From assembly GCA_041665785.1 (NCBI GenBank), contig JBAYIE010000006.1:46576-110575 (forward strand): a DNA stretch of 64,000 nucleotides, read 5' to 3'. The position numbers were made by a program, and so were the translations under genes. The DNA is from JBAYIE01 sp041665785. Its GTDB lineage: Bacteria; Bacteroidota; Bacteroidia; UKL13-3. Of the stretch, positions 32,370 through 45,000 are shown piece by piece. The notes under the pieces are model-generated. The model ran no database searches. It was given only the letters and a program-made list of their open reading frames with translations, and had not been told where the DNA came from. The stretch's first letter is position 1; each line of letters begins with the position of its first letter.

Positions 32370-34729
32370 TACTCCGCTTTGATCACGCGTATGGTTTTCT
32401 TTTCGCCTCCCAGTTCCATTTGTAAAAAGTATACACCCGGTTTTTGGTGCGTAAATGCATCAAGCAATAACGTTTGTTTTCCTGCCAGATAGAGTTGCTC
32501 CGGAATGTTTGCTACTTCTTCCCCGATCAGGTTAAACAGTGTAAAACGCATAGGCATATTGCGCGACAATTGAACCGACAATTTCAAATCGCCTGTATAT
32601 GGATTCGGATAAACGTCCAGACCGGTATACTGCGGTTGATTTTCTTCCAGCGCGGTTGGGAATGCATACGTTTCGCCATAAGCAGTGTCGGCGCAACCGT
32701 AATTGTTGAATGCAACCAGTTTGTAACGGAACATACCACTGTCGGGAACCGTAACATCATTCAATGATTCGGAAGAGCTGGTATACGAGGTAGATCCGAT
32801 ATTGTATTGCCATTGGATGAAACTGGTGCCGGATGAAGTATTGGTGGCTGATAATTTATTTCCGATCTGAACCAGACTGAATGATGCAGTTGGTGAAGGA
32901 TAAACCTGAATGTTGCTGCTGAATGAATCGCTTGCTACACCCAGGGTATCATATACGGTAAGTGTTACCACATAGGTTCCTGGATTTTCATACACCAGTT
33001 CAGGATTGAGTTCGGTAGTACTGATTTGTCCGTTGCCAAAATCCCATTTGAAAGAAGAGGCGGACGTAGAGCTGTTTTCCAAACTAATGCTTAGAGGGGC
33101 ACAGCCTGAAATCCGGCTTGGGGTAAAAGCTGCAGCCGGTTGTGAACTGAACTTGAACGTAATGGAACTATCGGGGTTCAGGGTAATATTGGTAATGAAG
33201 ATATTGGATGAAGCATAGGTTACCTGATGGTTGGTGCTGGGCTTTGTAAAAGGCGTAATGTTTTTGTTATTTGTAGTTCCGGGAAACAGGTCGCCTGCAT
33301 TTCCGTTGTTGATATTCCTTTCCATTTCACGGTTGCCATCGGCTTGCAGCAAATGAACACCCAGATTGGCCGTATCGTTGTTTACATTATTGCCCGACTG
33401 AGATAAACGTCCGGCATAATTGGTATTGATTTGCCATACAGCAAGTCCTTTCGATGGTACAAATTTATCAAAGCCTTTGTTCTGACGGTTTTCAAGCAGG
33501 AAAAACTCATTCGACTTTTTGGTATTGATGCGGTATGCAAAATTACTATCGGCTACCGCTTTTGGAATGGTATAGGTGCCAATATCTGTAATGGTAACAG
33601 TAGTACCCCAGTTCATGGCATAGCGCGACCATGCATCAAGTATAGAGGGCGTCTTCTGGTAATTTAACCAGGTACCTGCTGCCATGATTGTATAATTACC
33701 GCAACCGGCATTGTTGTATTGAGTAGAATATAAATCGGGCAAATCCAGAATATGGCCGAACTCATGTGCTATCACTCCTATTCCGACAATGATATTGGAT
33801 CCGCCGTTGTACAATTTCTCCGGGAACATGCAATAAGCACTGAACTTCTTTCCGTCTTTGGTAGGAGTTTGTGTTGAGCCTAAAGTAGAACGGAATGAAT
33901 GAATATAATTTCCATAATTCGGTGCACTTTGTTCTTCGGCACCAATTCCGGAGTGAATCAGAATTACTGCATCAACATATCCGTCGCTATCGCTGTCGTA
34001 TTGCGAAAAATCGACTACCGAATCGGCGTCGTTGATAGCGCCGAGCAACAATTTACGCGTGGCTGAACCATACGACGGACTGCTTGTTTTGCCGTAATAT
34101 TTATATCCGCTATCGGAAGTAAACCATCCATACACATCGCAATTGATGCGTAAACGTCCTTTGGTAGCCTGCATATAATAATCGCGGAAACTTCCGGTTG
34201 GGTGATTGTCCTGATTCAACAATACTTCAAAATTTGAGGTTGGAATGGTAGCCGGTAAGTCGGTATACTGAACCATCAGAATCAACACCTTGCGATCTCC
34301 GGCCGAAGGAAAAACATTGGCCCCGGCTTTACCCATTTCCTGTTCCATGGCGGCTTGTTGCTGAAAATATTGCATCAATACCGACTGCTGGGCAGCACTA
34401 TACCGTAAATGTGGAGTTAACAAGCTTGTTTTTTGCATGTTACGATCGGCAGCATCCGATGCTACGGCTCCGCTTAAGGTCAGGTTTCCGCTGGCATCCG
34501 GTGTAGCATATTCGTAATTACCGGTTGATTTATTAAAAAGAACGGTATAGCCGCTGCTTGTTTCTAAGTAACTAATGGCTTCATTACCATAAGGATACAA
34601 TGTAATGGAGGAACCATCGGCCTGCACTTGCGTATTGTGCTGAGGGTTTACACCGCAATTGGAACGCTGAGCCAGAGTGGCAAAAGAAACAAAAAACAAC
34701 AACAGAAATGCTGAAAAGGGTTTGTTCAT
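32369..34729 (-). CDS. T9SS-secreted M6-family metalloprotease
   Basis: 786 residues. Signal peptide (MNKPFSAFLLLFFVSFATLAQ) is followed by a propeptide-like region and an immune-inhibitor-A-type M6 protease domain, with zinc motif HEFGHILDLPDL near residue 330. A PKD domain at about 540-630 (SFKWDFGNGQISTTELNPE) and a T9SS C-terminal domain (VYPNPYTGDLKLS, KPGVYFLQM, IRVIKAE) follow. The enzyme should be exported through the outer membrane and degrade extracellular protein. The start at 34729 gives the signal peptide. Confidence 0.9.
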   Translation of the reverse strand: MNKPFSAFLLLFFVSFATLAQRSNCGVNPQHNTQVQADGSSITLYPYGNEAISYLETSSGYTVLFNKSTGNYEYATPDASGNLTLSGAVASDAADRNMQKTSLLTPHLRYSAAQQSVLMQYFQQQAAMEQEMGKAGANVFPSAGDRKVLILMVQYTDLPATIPTSNFEVLLNQDNHPTGSFRDYYMQATKGRLRINCDVYGWFTSDSGYKYYGKTSSPSYGSATRKLLLGAINDADSVVDFSQYDSDSDGYVDAVILIHSGIGAEEQSAPNYGNYIHSFRSTLGSTQTPTKDGKKFSAYCMFPEKLYNGGSNIIVGIGVIAHEFGHILDLPDLYSTQYNNAGCGNYTIMAAGTWLNYQKTPSILDAWSRYAMNWGTTVTITDIGTYTIPKAVADSNFAYRINTKKSNEFFLLENRQNKGFDKFVPSKGLAVWQINTNYAGRLSQSGNNVNNDTANLGVHLLQADGNREMERNINNGNAGDLFPGTTNNKNITPFTKPSTNHQVTYASSNIFITNITLNPDSSITFKFSSQPAAAFTPSRISGCAPLSISLENSSTSASSFKWDFGNGQISTTELNPELVYENPGTYVVTLTVYDTLGVASDSFSSNIQVYPSPTASFSLVQIGNKLSATNTSSGTSFIQWQYNIGSTSYTSSSESLNDVTVPDSGMFRYKLVAFNNYGCADTAYGETYAFPTALEENQPQYTGLDVYPNPYTGDLKLSVQLSRNMPMRFTLFNLIGEEVANIPEQLYLAGKQTLLLDAFTHQKPGVYFLQMELGGEKKTIRVIKAE

Positions 34730-34893
34730 CTTTAGATTAGTTATAACTGGTTTGGGTCGCAAAATAATGAAAATCACGTATTAAACACTTGATCGAGGCA
34801 ATAGATTCCAAAAGATGCAAAAAAGATGCCTCAGTTATTCAAAGACACGCTATTTCATTATGAATCAAGATAAAATCCTGACTGTGGGGAAGG

Positions 34894-35970
34894 TTATTCT
34901 TCCGTTTTGGATAAGTAGAGCGTTTGGCTTGGAAAAGCAAACTCAAGTCCTTTTTCCTTTACAGCCAGCATAATCTGAAGGTTGATTTCTTCTTTCACCC
35001 GCAACATGTACTCATATTCGTTGCTGTTTACAAAATAGAGGACTAAAATATCAAGTGAGCTTGATCCGAAACCAAAGAAATGAACCGTACAATTCGGCAG
35101 GGTATCAGGGTGTTCGCTGATAATACGTTTTAATTCCTCTGTCATTTCACGCATCTGTTCAGCCGTTGTTTGATAGGTAAGATTTAACATGAATTTTACC
35201 CGCCTCATTTCCGTTGAGGTAATATTGTTTAGGATTGAATCTGCAATCTTTTTGTTGGGAACAATTTGAAGCGATTTATGGAAGGTCCGGATGCGGGTAC
35301 TTCTGAATCCAACATGTTCTACCGTACCTGAAGTATCTCCAAATTCAATGGTATCTCCGGGTTTAAAGGGACTATCGAGGTAAATAATAAACGAGCCTAA
35401 CAGGTTAGCCAGTGTATCCTGAGCTGCCAGTGCAACCGCCAGTCCGCCTATACCCAGAGAAGCCACCAAGGCAGTAATATTCACATTGAAGATAAAGCGT
35501 AATCCTGCAAAAAGAGCCAGGGTCATCAATACTATCTTGATCAGTTCGCGTACAAATACGATTAACCCGGGACTCGTTTCCTCTTGCCTGTTTTTTACAA
35601 CCAGCGCGGCAAAATCAATGCCTTTGAGCATGATTTTAACAACCACCACCAATACGGCGATCTTAAATACCACCAGGATAAACCAGCGCATTCCGTACTG
35701 AGAAGCGGGAACCAAATCCCACGATTCCGGAAAATGGAGCCGGTTAAAGGCGAGGTACAGAATGATCAGGGTGAAAAGTTGCTCAATGGGTTTGCGAAGA
35801 AGTTGAACAAACTCATCGGACAATAAATTCTGAGATACCTTTTTAAAGAAAACATAGGTGGTTTTGCTCACCAGTTTGGCAGCAAAACGTTTCAATACAA
35901 ATCCGGTCAGCAGAATTCCAACAAACCACAACCAGTTGATCCATTCGTTATTCGAAAGCAATTCTTCCAT
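34894..35970 (-). CDS. MscS-family mechanosensitive ion channel
   Basis: 358 residues: about four N-terminal membrane helices, then the pore-lining helix with small residues (ALVASLGIGGLAVALAAQDTLANLLGSF, ~165-195) and the soluble beta domain (LDSPFKPGDTIEFGDTSGTVEHVGFRSTRIRT). The DTIEFG segment and the C-terminal portion resemble MscS, which opens under membrane tension to release osmolytes. It lies 14 bp after the purE stop on the same strand. Confidence 0.93.
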   Translation of the reverse strand: MEELLSNNEWINWLWFVGILLTGFVLKRFAAKLVSKTTYVFFKKVSQNLLSDEFVQLLRKPIEQLFTLIILYLAFNRLHFPESWDLVPASQYGMRWFILVVFKIAVLVVVVKIMLKGIDFAALVVKNRQEETSPGLIVFVRELIKIVLMTLALFAGLRFIFNVNITALVASLGIGGLAVALAAQDTLANLLGSFIIYLDSPFKPGDTIEFGDTSGTVEHVGFRSTRIRTFHKSLQIVPNKKIADSILNNITSTEMRRVKFMLNLTYQTTAEQMREMTEELKRIISEHPDTLPNCTVHFFGFGSSSLDILVLYFVNSNEYEYMLRVKEEINLQIMLAVKEKGLEFAFPSQTLYLSKTEE

Positions 35971-35984
35971 TCAGGGTCTCGGGT

Positions 35985-36491
35985 TTAAAAACCGATGCGT
36001 TTACGTCCGTGCTCTACGATTTCAGCCTTCTTAAGCACATCGTCCTTCATGGTATCTTTATATTTTTGGAGAGCATGACTCAACTTGACATCATGCGTGG
36101 CTAAAATTTGTGCAGCAAGCAGTCCTGCATTTTTCGCATTGTTGATGGCTACAGTTGCCACCGGTACCCCTCCGGGCATTTGCACTATCGACAACAGGGA
36201 ATCCAGTCCGTCCATGGCTTTGAGCTTAACCGGTACACCAATAACGGGCAAGATCGTGATGGATGCTACCATACCCGGAAGATGGGCTGCACCACCTGCA
36301 CCGGCAATGATAACCTTCAATCCTCTTTCGCGTGCCGATTTCGCATATTCAAACATACGGTCGGGTGTGCGGTGCGCTGATACCACCGTGATCTCGTAGG
36401 CTATATTAAATTCTTCGAGCACTTTAGCCGCTTCGTTCATGATTTCCAGATCGGAATCCGATCCCATTATTATTCCTACTAAAATTGTCAT
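35985..36491 (-). CDS. purE: N5-carboxyaminoimidazole ribonucleotide mutase
   Basis: 168 residues, converting N5-CAIR to CAIR in purine synthesis. The motif GIIMGSDSDLEIM (~6-18), the SAHRTPDRMFEYA segment (~41-53) and AGAGGAAHLPGM (~68-79) are diagnostic. The ATG at 36491 matches the family N-terminus; an in-frame ATG at 36527 is possible but adds 12 residues not typical of PurE. No purK is next to it. Confidence 0.94.
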   Translation of the reverse strand: MTILVGIIMGSDSDLEIMNEAAKVLEEFNIAYEITVVSAHRTPDRMFEYAKSARERGLKVIIAGAGGAAHLPGMVASITILPVIGVPVKLKAMDGLDSLLSIVQMPGGVPVATVAINNAKNAGLLAAQILATHDVKLSHALQKYKDTMKDDVLKKAEIVEHGRKRIGF

Positions 36492-36540
36492 GGCTGCATT
36501 TTTATCTGCCACGAAAGTACGTAACATCCATTTGAAATCA

Positions 36541-37521
36541 TCAATTTAACTGGTAATACACCACCATTGCAATAACTGCATAAATCACGATCTCCTTTAA
36601 CCAGAAGCGTTTACTGCTGATCAGATAGTAACCTGTTACTATACTAAGTGGTATGCTGATAAAGCCAACCGAATACAACATATTGTTGCGTTCGGTGATA
36701 AGTGCGAAAGTTCCAAACAGGGTAAAAATGGCAATGCTTTGAATGATACGTCTTGTTTTTACTTTGTTGCGGAAAAAATTCTGCTGCAAATGAAATGCTC
36801 CTATGGCTGCAAGCGGCAAAAGCAATAACCATGGAGCCAGTTGTTCCAGAGAGTGAATTACAGGGTGAATACTCAATACATACAAATCAGACTCCCATAA
36901 TGCTTGTAATTCGGAGAGCCGGTTAGTCATGTAATAAAAAATAAATACAAAATACATAGGCAATAAAATGCCCATTAACGAGATGATAATATACCTCAGA
37001 TTGAAGGAAGTAAATACCACTACACTGATTAATATAAAAGGCAAAAAGAGTATGAGATAATAATTGAACATGATGCCTACACCCAGGTACATACCGGAAT
37101 CGAATACCAATAGCAAAGGTTTGGGTGATTCATATAAGTAACATAAGCGTTGAAAAAGCAGGATGATAAAAGTATTGGACAATAATTGCGGAGTGAGTTG
37201 AAACTGTTCGGCATACAGGCTATTCAGCAAAACAAACATGAAACCCGGCAGATAGGTGTCTTTGTATAAAATTTCGTGCCTGCTCACCGTATAATTCAAC
37301 ATCAGTGCCTGAGCAACCACCAATACAAACGCAGCTATATATCCAATAAGGTGTGGATTGTTCAATGTCTTCAAAAAATCGAAAAGGATATTGGATAAAA
37401 AAGCCGAATACATCAATTCGTAGGGTTGCGGATCCAGAAAGAACTGAATGCGAAATAAAGCTGCCAGAACTATAAGTGAAATTGCAGCCAGCAACGAATT
37501 ATGTCGGAAAATATTTAACAA
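36541..37521 (-). CDS. DUF6427-like polytopic membrane protein
   Basis: 326 residues with about eight to nine hydrophobic helices and a short N-terminus (LNIFRHNSLLAAISLIVLAAL). The layout and local motifs (RIQFFLDPQPYELMYS, NSLYAEQFQLTPQLLSNTF) fit the DUF6427 proteins found beside purine genes in Bacteroidota, from memory. Function unknown. The start appears to be TTG at 37521, 11 bp after the upstream stop; no in-frame ATG occurs before the first helix. Likely co-transcribed with purE and MscS. Confidence 0.7.
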   Translation of the reverse strand: MLNIFRHNSLLAAISLIVLAALFRIQFFLDPQPYELMYSAFLSNILFDFLKTLNNPHLIGYIAAFVLVVAQALMLNYTVSRHEILYKDTYLPGFMFVLLNSLYAEQFQLTPQLLSNTFIILLFQRLCYLYESPKPLLLVFDSGMYLGVGIMFNYYLILFLPFILISVVVFTSFNLRYIIISLMGILLPMYFVFIFYYMTNRLSELQALWESDLYVLSIHPVIHSLEQLAPWLLLLPLAAIGAFHLQQNFFRNKVKTRRIIQSIAIFTLFGTFALITERNNMLYSVGFISIPLSIVTGYYLISSKRFWLKEIVIYAVIAMVVYYQLN

Positions 37522-37532
37522 TTGCTTCGCAT

Positions 37533-39011
37533 TTAATAGGTCACTTTCATGATGCTGAATTTACGGTCTTTCATGGCACAAATGAGCGTACTGTTAGCCG
37601 AGATCTGACGCGATTCTGGTGGCATCAGCGACACATAATAACTCATCGCTTTGATCAGAATGCGCGTATCAATTTCACCCTTCGGACTAATGGTGCTGAT
37701 CATAATATCGGACTCGGCAGATGCATCCATGCTGTAAATCAAAGCGACCGAACTGTTGGTATTGAGTGTAACAAAAGAAGAATAATATCCGCCATCATTT
37801 ACACTCGATTGCCTCTTTTTGATAACGTCGTTGAATTGCATTTTGCCTTCGGTATCCAGCGAAAATACCATCACTTCATCGTAATTGTAAACCGTTCGTG
37901 AAGATGTTTGCTGAAACCCATTGACAAAATACGTATACACCTGTTTGGTCTCATAACTTTTTTCGGCAATAACCATACAACCTCCATCGCTCCTGGGTAT
38001 AATTTTACGAATTAAAAGATCACTCAATCCGGGAGAGTTTTCGTTGGTGAGCACAGAAGTTGATTTATGCACCAAAGATTTGTCGAAAGGATATGACCTG
38101 CGAACCCGGTAAGACAAGGTACGGATATCAATACTGCACATGAAAATACCATCAAGTGAGTTCTCAGTTGTTTTATCGCGGTAAAATCCCGAAACCGTTA
38201 CACTTTGATGGTAGTTGTTTACAACCAAACCGAGGTCTACAATTTCCGTTGAGTCATTTCCCAATTCAAATTCGGTCAGATCGTTTTGCGTTGCGCTGAT
38301 GGCATACAGGAAAAACTTTCGTTGCGATTCCCCCCTCTTCTTTACCGGCGAATCCGGAAAATCAATCAACACAAAAGCATTATCGCTATCGTCGCATTCA
38401 AATCCGGTGATGAATACGTCTTCAACCGGATAATTTAACGGATAGTACTTTGAAAACAAAGGAGCCAACTCGTTGGTAAAAGCCTGTACTGCTAGTATGG
38501 ATGCTTCTCCGTCTTTGGCTTTCATCAGATACATGATATAATATTTTGATTTGTCGATCGACTGTTTGATGTAAAAAGCATGTTTGTCTTTTATCGCAGA
38601 AGCATCTACCTGAAACAAAGTTTGAGCTGTACCTGCTGTAGCCAGTTGGTCATCTGCCCTCCAATACAGGAAATCATATTTATCCTGCACATTGTTGCGT
38701 GTAAGTCCAAATGCAATCAATCCGGTGTGTTGCAACATTACTTTTTCAATAATAGAACCCGGAGGCTGCCAAAGTTCTTTTGAAATATCAAGGGCTAAAT
38801 TGCTTTTATAGCGTTCCAGAATTAATTCACGCGTAAATTCATTGTCTTTGGATCGCAGCAAAAAATATCCGGCCGGATTAGACCCCAGGATCAGGGTATA
38901 ATTGCTGCGCGACTTTACCTTCTGCTGGTTTGACCATTCTACGGTTTGAGCCTTCAATGCATCGGGTACATTGAACAAAAGAAGTAAAATCCAAATTCGA
39001 AAATTTTTCAC
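37533..39011 (-). CDS. Secreted protein of unknown function, probably propeller-like
   Basis: 492 residues. A signal peptide (MKNFRIWILLLLFNVPDALKAQ) from a GTG start at 39011 is followed by repeated beta-rich segments with motifs such as FITGFECDDSDNAFVLIDFPD and SYPFDKSLVHKS. These suggest a large propeller or sandwich domain reporting numeric states. It ends abruptly (SIMKVTY) and lacks a T9SS domain, so it may stay periplasmic or surface-attached by partners. No family is recognised. It lies downstream of the giant repeat gene's terminator, on the same strand. Confidence 0.65.
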   Translation of the reverse strand: MKNFRIWILLLLFNVPDALKAQTVEWSNQQKVKSRSNYTLILGSNPAGYFLLRSKDNEFTRELILERYKSNLALDISKELWQPPGSIIEKVMLQHTGLIAFGLTRNNVQDKYDFLYWRADDQLATAGTAQTLFQVDASAIKDKHAFYIKQSIDKSKYYIMYLMKAKDGEASILAVQAFTNELAPLFSKYYPLNYPVEDVFITGFECDDSDNAFVLIDFPDSPVKKRGESQRKFFLYAISATQNDLTEFELGNDSTEIVDLGLVVNNYHQSVTVSGFYRDKTTENSLDGIFMCSIDIRTLSYRVRRSYPFDKSLVHKSTSVLTNENSPGLSDLLIRKIIPRSDGGCMVIAEKSYETKQVYTYFVNGFQQTSSRTVYNYDEVMVFSLDTEGKMQFNDVIKKRQSSVNDGGYYSSFVTLNTNSSVALIYSMDASAESDIMISTISPKGEIDTRILIKAMSYYVSLMPPESRQISANSTLICAMKDRKFSIMKVTY

Positions 39012-39035
39012 GCATACAAATTAATTTAATTTCCA

Positions 39036-39064
39036 TAAAAAAAGCGGGCATTTCGCCCGCTTTT
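39036..39064 (-). terminator. Terminator of the giant repeat gene
   Basis: Hairpin AAAAGCGGGC / GCCCGCTTTT with a seven-T run on the minus strand, 21 bp after the stop at 39085. Confidence 0.88.
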
Positions 39065-39084
39065 CATATTTGGTATCAAAAGAA

Positions 39085-42000
39085 CTACCGGTTGATGACG
39101 ATCCGTTTGTTGGTTACCGAGTTATCTATTCTCAAATTGATCCAGTAAACTCCCGACGACTGACCTGATAAATCAAGGTTGAAGGAGCCGGCATTCAGTT
39201 CCTTCTCTCCTTTATAAATCACTTTACCCAAAACATCGACCACCTCTATGCTTACCCGGAATGCAGCTATATCTTGTAACGATACGGTTACATGACCATC
39301 TCCGCTTGGGTTTGGATAAATCCTGGCTGCATTCAAAAGATCTAAATCCATCAATCCGCTCTTGATGAAATTGAATGCATCGCTGATGCTTTTGCAATTG
39401 GAGGCATTTCCTGTTTCCACCGAATAATTACCATTTTGCGTGGCAATCAGATTTTTTGAATTTGCACCACTTATGTTGTTGCCATTCAACTTCCACTGAT
39501 AGGTTGCGGCAGTAACCGAACACACTAATGTATCGCTGCTGCCATTGCGTGTAACAACCGGTTTAACCGGAAGTACATCAATTGTAACAGTTAGCGAAGC
39601 TGTTGTATCGGTGGAACAACCGGTATGCACAAGCGCCCTGTATTGACGGGAAACAAATGCCGAAACAGTGGTGTTGGTATGTGTATACATTTCATTCGCA
39701 CTTCCTGCAATAGGTATCCAACTACCCGCATTGTCTTTGAAAATCCAACCGGTTACAACTCCTCCGTTGATAAAACCACTTGCAGTAACTGCAATGGAAT
39801 TTCCAGTACAATAAATTGTTGCAGTCGAAGTTGGAACCACGCTGTTCGCATTCCCCTGCAATTGGGGGTTGATGGTTATCTGCAATGTTCCGGTTGTATC
39901 GTAACTGCAGTTAGCGGTATTGAATATAATGGCCCGGTATTCACGCACCTTGGTATACGAAACATTGGTTGAAGTATGATAGAGAGTGAAGCCGTTATCG
40001 TTTATCGCAGTCCAGAAGTTCGCAACGCTGTCGCGGAACAACCACTTTACAACACTGCCCGAAAATCCACTTACATTAATGATGGCCGGGGTACCTGCAC
40101 AAATTGAAGTGTTGTTGCTGGCCGGCATAATAGCGAGATTACTTCCGTTGGTTATAATATTGATATTTACCGTTACCACTCCAGAACTATCGATGCTACA
40201 ACCTGAAGTATTGTTCAACAAGGTGCGGTATTCACGGATTATATTGCTACTTACCTGTGTATTGAAATCATTGATTGATGCAGCGCTACCGGCATTCAGG
40301 TATTGCCATTCTTCTCCGGTATTCCGGAACAACCATTGCTGAATGGTATACCCAACAGGAGTATTGATAAATACATTCACCGGGTTGCCTGAACAAACAG
40401 TCAGCTGAGATGCCTGAGCCGTTGTGGCATTCACTCCATTTTGTATCGGGTTGATGGTAACAGTGGCCGGTGCAGTGGTATCAAAACTGCATCCGGAAGA
40501 ATTGATTACCAGAGCTCGGTATTGACGCACAAGCAATGAAGAAGTCTGGGTATTTACATCACTCCACGATGAAGAAGTAATATTTAAGATTTGCCAGTTA
40601 TCGGTTGGATTATCGCGGTACATCCAGTATTTCACAGATGATCCGTTGAATGATCCCAGGGTGATGGTAACCAGTGCACCTGAACATACATTACTATTAG
40701 ATAAAGCAGGAACAACAGTATTTTGGTTACCATATCCAATCGCACTAACATTCACTCCAACGGATGCAGAGGTATCGGTGGGACAACCTGCACCTTTAAC
40801 AACTACCACTTTATATTGGCGGGTAAATCCAGTGCTGGTTTGTGTAGCATAATCGTTGAGCGAAGTGGCTGATGTAATGGCCAGATTTGTCCAGCCTCCA
40901 TTGTCTGTATTCTGCATCCAGCGTTGAATGGAATTGCCACTTCCCGGATTAACGCTGAGGTTAATCGTAGCACCTGAACATATGGACGTGCTGGCCACTG
41001 CAGGAACTATCGTATTATCGATCCCGATTGTACGCGGATTGATGGATACGGTCTTAACGGCACTGCTGTCCATACTACAACTGTTATTGTTTTTTATGAT
41101 AATACGGTACGCTCTTGTTACCGGTGCACTCACAGTAGTATTGTAATCCGTTAAAGTTGTCGCACTTCCTGAGTACAAAGTCATCCATGGACCATTGTTG
41201 TTGCTGTATAACCAGGATTGTACCGTATGACTTCCTAGACCTGAGGTTCCTAAAATTACCGGAGTACCGGTACAATATGATCCACCATTTGAAGTCACCA
41301 TGATATTGGTATCTGTGCCGAGCATACGGGGAGAAATAAAGGCTGTATCGTTGATGGAAGTTGTATCATACCGGCAACTTGCTGATTTGTAAATCAACAA
41401 TGCATATTGCCGGTTAATGGCATTTGTCGTATTGGTATTGTAATCGGTTATGCTGATGGAGTACCTGTGCATATTGTTCCATGCTCCGCTGTATCCATCG
41501 CGGTACAGCCAGGTGTTTAATTGTACACCACTCAATCCATATGCATCTACATCAATGAAGGAGCCGGTACAAACTCCCTTATTGCCATTGATTGCTGTGC
41601 TCGAAAACGTATCGGTTCCGTATATTAATGGATTGATATATACTGACACTTCACCGGAAGTATCAAGCGTACAGGAGTTGCTCTTGCTTATTATTGCACG
41701 GTACCTGCGGTTCACCAGACTCACCGTATTTACAGACTGTATGATGCCCGACAAAGAACTATACATAGGAATCCATGGACCTAAATCTTCACTGTATAAC
41801 CAGTATTGTACAAAATTGCCCGATCCGGCATTTATATTGATATTGAATGAATTCCCTGAACAAACATTAGACCCTGATTGTGAAGTTGGAACAATGCTGT
41901 TGTCGTTTCCGTATGTTTTCGGATTAATGGTAATTACAGATGCCGCGGTGGTATCGATCCGGCAATTGCCCGCTTTATACAAAATAGCGCGATAACCCAT

Positions 42001-45000
42001 TGTATAGGAGTTTTGTTGTGAAGCAGCAAACTCACCAAATTGATAATTGGTGACCGGAGTAATATATCCTCTGTCTATCCAGTTTCCTCCGTTAAAATTA
42101 TACAACATTCGGATAACAGTGGTATCCGATGCAACATTCATCGAAACAGTATAATTCATGCCCATACAGGTTGATAGTGGTACTACCGGCGATCTTGCAT
42201 TGTTATTTCCCAATACAACAGGATTGATGGTTACGGTAAGTTTTGCAGTTGTATCTAAACGGCATGTGGAATTGTTGTTGATGATGGCTACATAATCGCG
42301 TGTAACGGTTGTTCCTACATAGGTGTTGTAATCTGAAATATTGTTGGAATTGCCATTCAATAATACCGTCCACGATTTATTGTTATCGCGCGAGAGCCAT
42401 CGTACAATTGAATTGCCACTTCCTGCTGTAACTGCAATGCTTTGAACAGGTGAGCCGGCACAAACATTTACAGAGGTAGCGGTTGGAACTTTTGAAATAT
42501 CCGTACCTGCAATTTTTGGAGAAATGGTAATGGTTACAGCATTCGTAGTGTCGTAGCTGCAATTCTTTAAGAGTATTACTTTGTATTGCCGGGTGGTTAC
42601 ATTGCTGAAATAGGTATTGTTATCGTTGATACTGGATGCTGAGGTAACAGAATGCGTAAACCATTCACCATTATTATCCTTGTATAACCAGCGTTGAATG
42701 GTAGAACCCGCTACACTTAAACTGATACCAGCGGTATTTCCGGCACAGATCGACGCGTTCGTTGTAGTAGGTGTTGCTGCGCTTAATCCTCCGGTATAAT
42801 TACGTAAGAATACACTATCCATTCGAGTTGAATCAGAAATACAGGAGCTCGTCGAAACAACAATGGCTCTGTAAAAACGCCAGGTGGAAGAGGCAACTGC
42901 TGTATTGGTATGGTTAAAGAATGATGTACTGCTTGAAGGTATTACCTGCCAGCTCATTTTATTGTCATCACTGAAGAGCCACCGTTCGATGTAAAAGGAG
43001 GTGCTGACGCTCATACTTACAGTGTTTCCGGCACAAACAGTATCTGCTGAATTCACAAATGCAGCCAATCCGCTAATTCCATAAGTTTTATTTTTAATAA
43101 AAACATCTTTTACGCGATTTAGAGTGTCGTAACTGCAGGTGGCTCCTTTCAATACAATCGCTGTATAGCTCTTAATGGTTCCCGGAGGATATAAGGTCGT
43201 ATTATCGGTGATACTGGAGGACTGGGTGGAGGAAGTGAAATTCTGCCAATTGCTTTTGTTAATGGCATACAACCATTTCCAAACAGAATTTCCATTGCCT
43301 GGTGATAAACTCAGACCTAAGTTGGTTCCTGCACATATGGTATCGAAAGCTGATATGCTGATACTGGAATCATTTCCGTAACTGATCGCTTTGATAATTA
43401 CAGCTACCGCTTGTGTGCTGTCAAAATCACAGGAACTGGTATCACTGATAATAGCCCGGTACAACCGCGTAACGGAATTGGAAACTTGCGTTAAATTATG
43501 GGTATAAGCATGTACATCTGAATTGTACGCATTCACCCAGGGACCGGTTACCCCATTGTCGCTGTATGTCCAGCGTTGCACTGTATACACACTGGAAGTT
43601 GGTACACTCAGGGAAACCGTAGATCCTGAACACATGGATGTCTTGTTTGTTGTTGGCAAAATAGCACGGTTACTGATATTCGAACCCTGAGGTTGAATCA
43701 ATAGGGTTAATGCTGAAGTGGTGTCAGCCTGACACGTATTCGTATTGTTTACAATGGTGCGGTATGAGCGGCTGACAGGTTCTGCGACCCATGAATTCAA
43801 ATCGGTTATTGTACTGTTGGTATTGTTGTTTGTGAACATGTTTCTCCATTCGCCGTTATTATCGGTAGTGATCCACTTTGCAATCGTGTAACCCGAAGAA
43901 ATATTTTTCAGTGCAATATCAACGGGTGTTCTGTAACACCAGATGTTTCGGGTGCTCGAAGGCTGCAAACTGCTGATATTACCACGTACCAATGGACTGA
44001 TGAGTATATTAACTGCATTGGACGTATCGATGGAACAAGCTACCGGGTTCGTGATAATGGCACGATAAGCCCGGTTAACCGGACTACTTCCGTTGATATT
44101 GTATTCTATAATACTGCTTGCATTCGTTGTATAACCAAAATCTTCCCAATCGCCATTGTTGGAACTCATCACCCATTTCAAAACCGTTCCGGTATAGGTG
44201 CCTGAATTGAGGTAAATTTGCGGCGTTGTACTGCGGTTACATACCGATGAAACACTGGAGAGAGGCGTTACGGAAACTTGTCCGCGAACACTTGGATTGA
44301 TAGTCACGCTGTATGCTGTCGATGAATCATAACTGCAAGCATTGGTATTGTCAACAATCACGCGGTACGACCGGGTAGTTGTAACAGGAACATAGGTATT
44401 GGTATGAGAATAAGAATTGGTTGCCGATGATGGAATTTCATTCCAGGCCCCATTCAGGTTGTCGCGGTAGATCCATCTGCGAACACTGCCTGCAGTTGGC
44501 AGCGTATTGGAAATAACATTCACTCCAACCGGTGATGTACTGCAGAAAATACCGGAAGCAGAAGTAATGGCTACTGCACCAGCGTTTCCTTTTGTGCGTG
44601 CATTGATTTGCACGGATACTGCAGCTGTAGTGTCATATGAACAACCATTGGTATAAGTAATAGCGCGGTACGACCTTGACGTGTTGGCCAAAACCTGCGT
44701 ATTGGATTCATAAAAATTGGTTGTTGAACTGGAACTGCTTATTTCTAACCATGGTCCGGTTTGGTTATTGCGATAAATCCATTTTTGAATATTGTTGCCA
44801 ACTAAAGAAACATTGAATGTATTGCCACTGCAAATACTTACTGTGTTAGCAGTAGGTTGCAAAGCCGGAGCATTACCGTAACCATAAGGTTTGAGTTGTA
44901 CCGACAAAATCTGCGTTGTATCTATGCTACAGGTTCCCTGTCTTACCAAAAAAGCACGGTAATCACGATTAGTAGCTGAATTCACATAGGATTTGTTATC